Shown in pieces: positions 8,815-10,676 of a DNA stretch of 10,676 bases. The translations under genes and the position numbers were made by a program. The number at the start of each line of letters is the position of its first letter. Positions within the stretch are counted from its first letter, which is position 1. This DNA is from Polyrhizophydium stewartii. Taxonomy: Eukaryota > Chytridiomycota > Chytridiomycetes > Rhizophydiales. The notes under the pieces are model-generated. The model did no database searches. It was not told the DNA's origin and saw nothing but the letters and a program-made list of their open reading frames with translations. The stretch lies in assembly GCA_027604665.1 (NCBI GenBank), contig JADGIZ010000642.1, positions 1 to 10,676 on the forward strand, in the 5' to 3' direction.

Positions 8815-9021
8815 TTGTGCTGCGGTTGCGACGGCGCACCGAGGCGTCAGCTTTTGAGGCCGCGATGGAGAGACAAGAGACATGCACGTCCGGGACAGAG
8901 ACACACAACGCGGCGGCGAGGGAAGGAGTGCGCTTCATTAGCCCGCCCCGCTGATGCTGGGCAAGGGTGTGTGTGTGTGTGTGTGTGTGGAGGGAGAGAT
9001 AGGTAGCCTTCAAGTCAGAGG
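8815..9021. other. DMC1 upstream region and kinase 3' end
   Basis: 207 nt between the kinase stop codon and the DMC1 start, both on the minus strand. It should contain the DMC1 promoter and leader and the kinase 3' untranslated region. It includes a GT/AC dinucleotide run. I see no clear TATA box. Confidence 0.5.
8967..8988. repeat. (GT)11 microsatellite
   Basis: Eleven perfect GT units on the plus strand (AC on the coding strand), 153 nt upstream of the DMC1 ATG and 34 nt downstream of the kinase stop codon. Likely length-polymorphic. Confidence 0.95.
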
Positions 9022-10676
9022 TTACTCGACATGAACCGACAGCGGCAGGACTTCGGTCCGCGGTACGATGCGCTCAAACAGCGCCTTCTTGACCTTGAGA
9101 TCAAAGTGCGATGTGGAGTCGACGACGAGGCACGACGCCGACGCCGCGGCGAGGCCGTGACGAAAGGCGAGCGCGGCGTCCTGCGTGTCGAGGTACTCGA
9201 CCAAAAAGATGGAGCTGCACGTGTCTCCGGCGCCAAGTGGGTTGATCACAATCTCGTGCTTGCCTCGCTCGCGCTTGTTGAACCCGTTGAGCTGCGAGGT
9301 GAAGCTCGAGCCGCTGTGTTTTTGCTTTGATGCAGCCATGAGCAAGAAGGGGCTGGGCTCGCCCGTGGCTTCGGGCAGCGAGTGTGCGAGGGGCGACGAT
9401 GACAAGGACTCGACGTCGTCCAGCTCCTCAAAGACTTCAAGCAAGTCGGGCAGCTTGTAGAACGTTACTGACATTGTCCGGGGGGTGTCCACCTGGCGCG
9501 GAGCGACTTCAAATAGACACGCCCTGTGCAGAGATTCGGTCAGCACAACGGCGGGATAACAACTACGTGGCCGCAGTACGCACTCGTCCGGGCCGTTTGT
9601 GACTGCAATGATACGCACAGAGAACATGCTGTGCAGCCGCCGGCCGACATCGACCAGATCTACGTCCTCGCTGATATGCGTTGTGCGGCGCGCGGCACGT
9701 CAGCCATCGGTGCTTGAAATGGCCGGGACGGGAGAGTGTGCATTCAGTACCTCATTGATGCGAGGCTGCGGGCCTCCTCTGCGTTGATCTTGAGGATATC
9801 GACCTTGCCTGTCTTGAGACACTCTGCGTTTTGATATGCGTCCAGCAGCAGAATGACCGACGGCGGCTTGAGCTCTGCAATCATGGTGTATGTGGATCCA
9901 GTCGTGCCGGGAGGCAGTGTACCTGGGGCGAGGATGTGCTGCCGGGTCAGAGACGCACGATGGGGAGGCAACGGCAGCAGCAGAGACGAATGTGGCAGAC
10001 CGCAGAGAGCAATGGCCTCCATCTTGGGCGAGTTGGCAATGACCTCGCGGGCGGTGTGCTCGAGCTGCTCGCGCTCGTGCAGCTCGATCTTCCCTGCAGG
10101 CTCCTGGAGCAGGCGCGAGGCCGTCGCGGGGGAGGCGGCCGCATCTGTCAGCGCCAGTGCGGAGCAAGATGTGCGAGCGGAGCGAGGCGGCGGACGCACA
10201 ATGAGCTCCGTCATTTCGCCCGTGCGCTTGTCCAGCACGGTCGTACATGTGCGGGTCGCCTTGCGCACTTGAACTGGGGGCGGCACGGCAAGCGGCCGCG
10301 AGAGGCGTTGCGACCAGGGGTGTCGCCACGAGTGTCCAGGCCGGGACCCAGGGCAGGGAACGGCGCGAGGGCACGCAAGATCGGGGAAACAACGGCCGCG
10401 CCAAGGAATAAGACCCAGCACACAGCCTTCGGTCAGCGGAAAGGATCACGCGAGCCCGCGGAGCGGCGCAGCACAGCGGCACAGCGGCACGGCGGGTCCG
10501 CCGGGGACGCACTGCTGATGTGATGGATCTTGCTTTCGTCGAGGAAGGCCTGGATGTAACGGCCGGTCATGCCGCCGATGAACTGCAGCACCGTGACGCG
10601 GTCGCCCTCGCCGTAGCGCGAGCATGCGATGGCGACGTTCTGGCCTGCGCAGGGGGGGGGGCGCATGCTCGCGCTA
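9022..10676 (-). CDS. PfkB-family sugar-phosphate kinase, FruK/LacC-like, 5'-partial
   Basis: A ribokinase-fold kinase of the 1-phosphofructokinase/tagatose-6-phosphate kinase group, which phosphorylates a sugar phosphate with ATP in the cytosol. Six minus-strand exons are visible: 10644-10513, 10273-10200, 10103-10001, 9922-9751, 9670-9567 and 9467-9022. They give 342 residues plus stop, in phase at every junction. The first visible exon opens at the substrate-binding GQN motif (GQNVAIACSR, FIGGMTGRYI). Then follow TRTCTTVLD, GEMTELIEPAGKI, ALCGTLPPGTTG, ILKINAEEARSLA and VTNGPDE. The anion-hole and catalytic motif NPLGAGDT is near the end, its Asp being the predicted general base, followed by GLAAASASCLVV. 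Sixty-odd residues, Ser-rich and mostly polar, lie between FYKLPDLLEVF and the GAGDT motif, longer than in bacterial relatives as I know them. Roughly 40 N-terminal residues lie beyond the window. Introns include three frame-preserving ones. The exact substrate cannot be told from sequence. The 9566-9468 intron is the least certain junction. Confidence 0.9.
10614..10676. repeat. 15-bp inverted repeat flanking a G10 tract at the window edge
   Basis: The 15 bases at 10614-10628 recur as an exact reverse complement at 10662-10676, the last base of the window. A run of ten G (10652-10661) lies next to the second arm. One arm is coding sequence of the kinase; the other falls in the intron just upstream. 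This could be a genuine hairpin, but a palindromic end is also typical of a sequencing or assembly artefact. Confidence 0.85.

Noticed and set aside
8045..8857. 270-residue open frame on the plus strand
   Set aside because: It lies antisense to DMC1 exons that are supported by motifs, splice signals and exact length. High GC content leaves few stops on the opposite strand.
9831..10523. 230-residue open frame on the plus strand
   Set aside because: Antisense to kinase exons with clear PfkB motifs. Its composition is Arg/Gly-rich shadow sequence.

Overview
The window looks like nuclear DNA of a GC-rich, intron-containing early-diverging fungus. A chytrid of the Rhizophydiales (a Polyrhizophydium-like genome) is my best guess. 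Four things point there: reading frames are interrupted by many short introns (about 57-120 nt) with GTGMGY-type donors and a recurring CTGAC branch site; the first gene resembles a family of F-box-like/ankyrin proteins I associate with chytrid genomes; a meiotic DMC1 is present; and there are no bacterial-style operons or ribosome binding sites. The species is inference only.

Layout: (1) 24-1634 (+), a single-exon protein with an F-box-like segment and degenerate ankyrin repeats. (2) 1777-2947 (-), a two-exon protein with seven predicted membrane helices and a TATA box upstream. (3) 3098-5132 (+), an internal fragment of an ABCC/MRP-type ABC transporter. It is cut at both ends inside nucleotide-binding domains and carries an in-frame TAG, so it is most likely a pseudogene. 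(4) 5418-7209 (+), a six-exon SEC22-like longin-domain protein that ends in about four membrane helices instead of a SNARE motif, resembling animal SEC22A/SEC22C. (5) 7361-8814 (-), a complete five-exon DMC1 meiotic recombinase of 339 aa. (6) 9022-10676 (-), a PfkB-family sugar-phosphate kinase of the 1-phosphofructokinase/tagatose-6-phosphate kinase type in at least six exons, with its 5' end outside the window.

The genes do not form a pathway. They are ordinary neighbours: DMC1 lies downstream of the kinase on the same strand (207 bp between them), and the SEC22-like gene and DMC1 converge (151 bp between stop codons). I see no mobile element, tRNA, rRNA or CRISPR. The most interesting points are the SEC22A/C-like architecture in a fungus, the neatly truncated transporter fragment, three frame-preserving introns in the kinase gene, and an inverted repeat with a G10 tract at the window edge that may be an assembly artefact. 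Exon boundaries were placed by eye from splice signals, reading phase and remembered family alignments.
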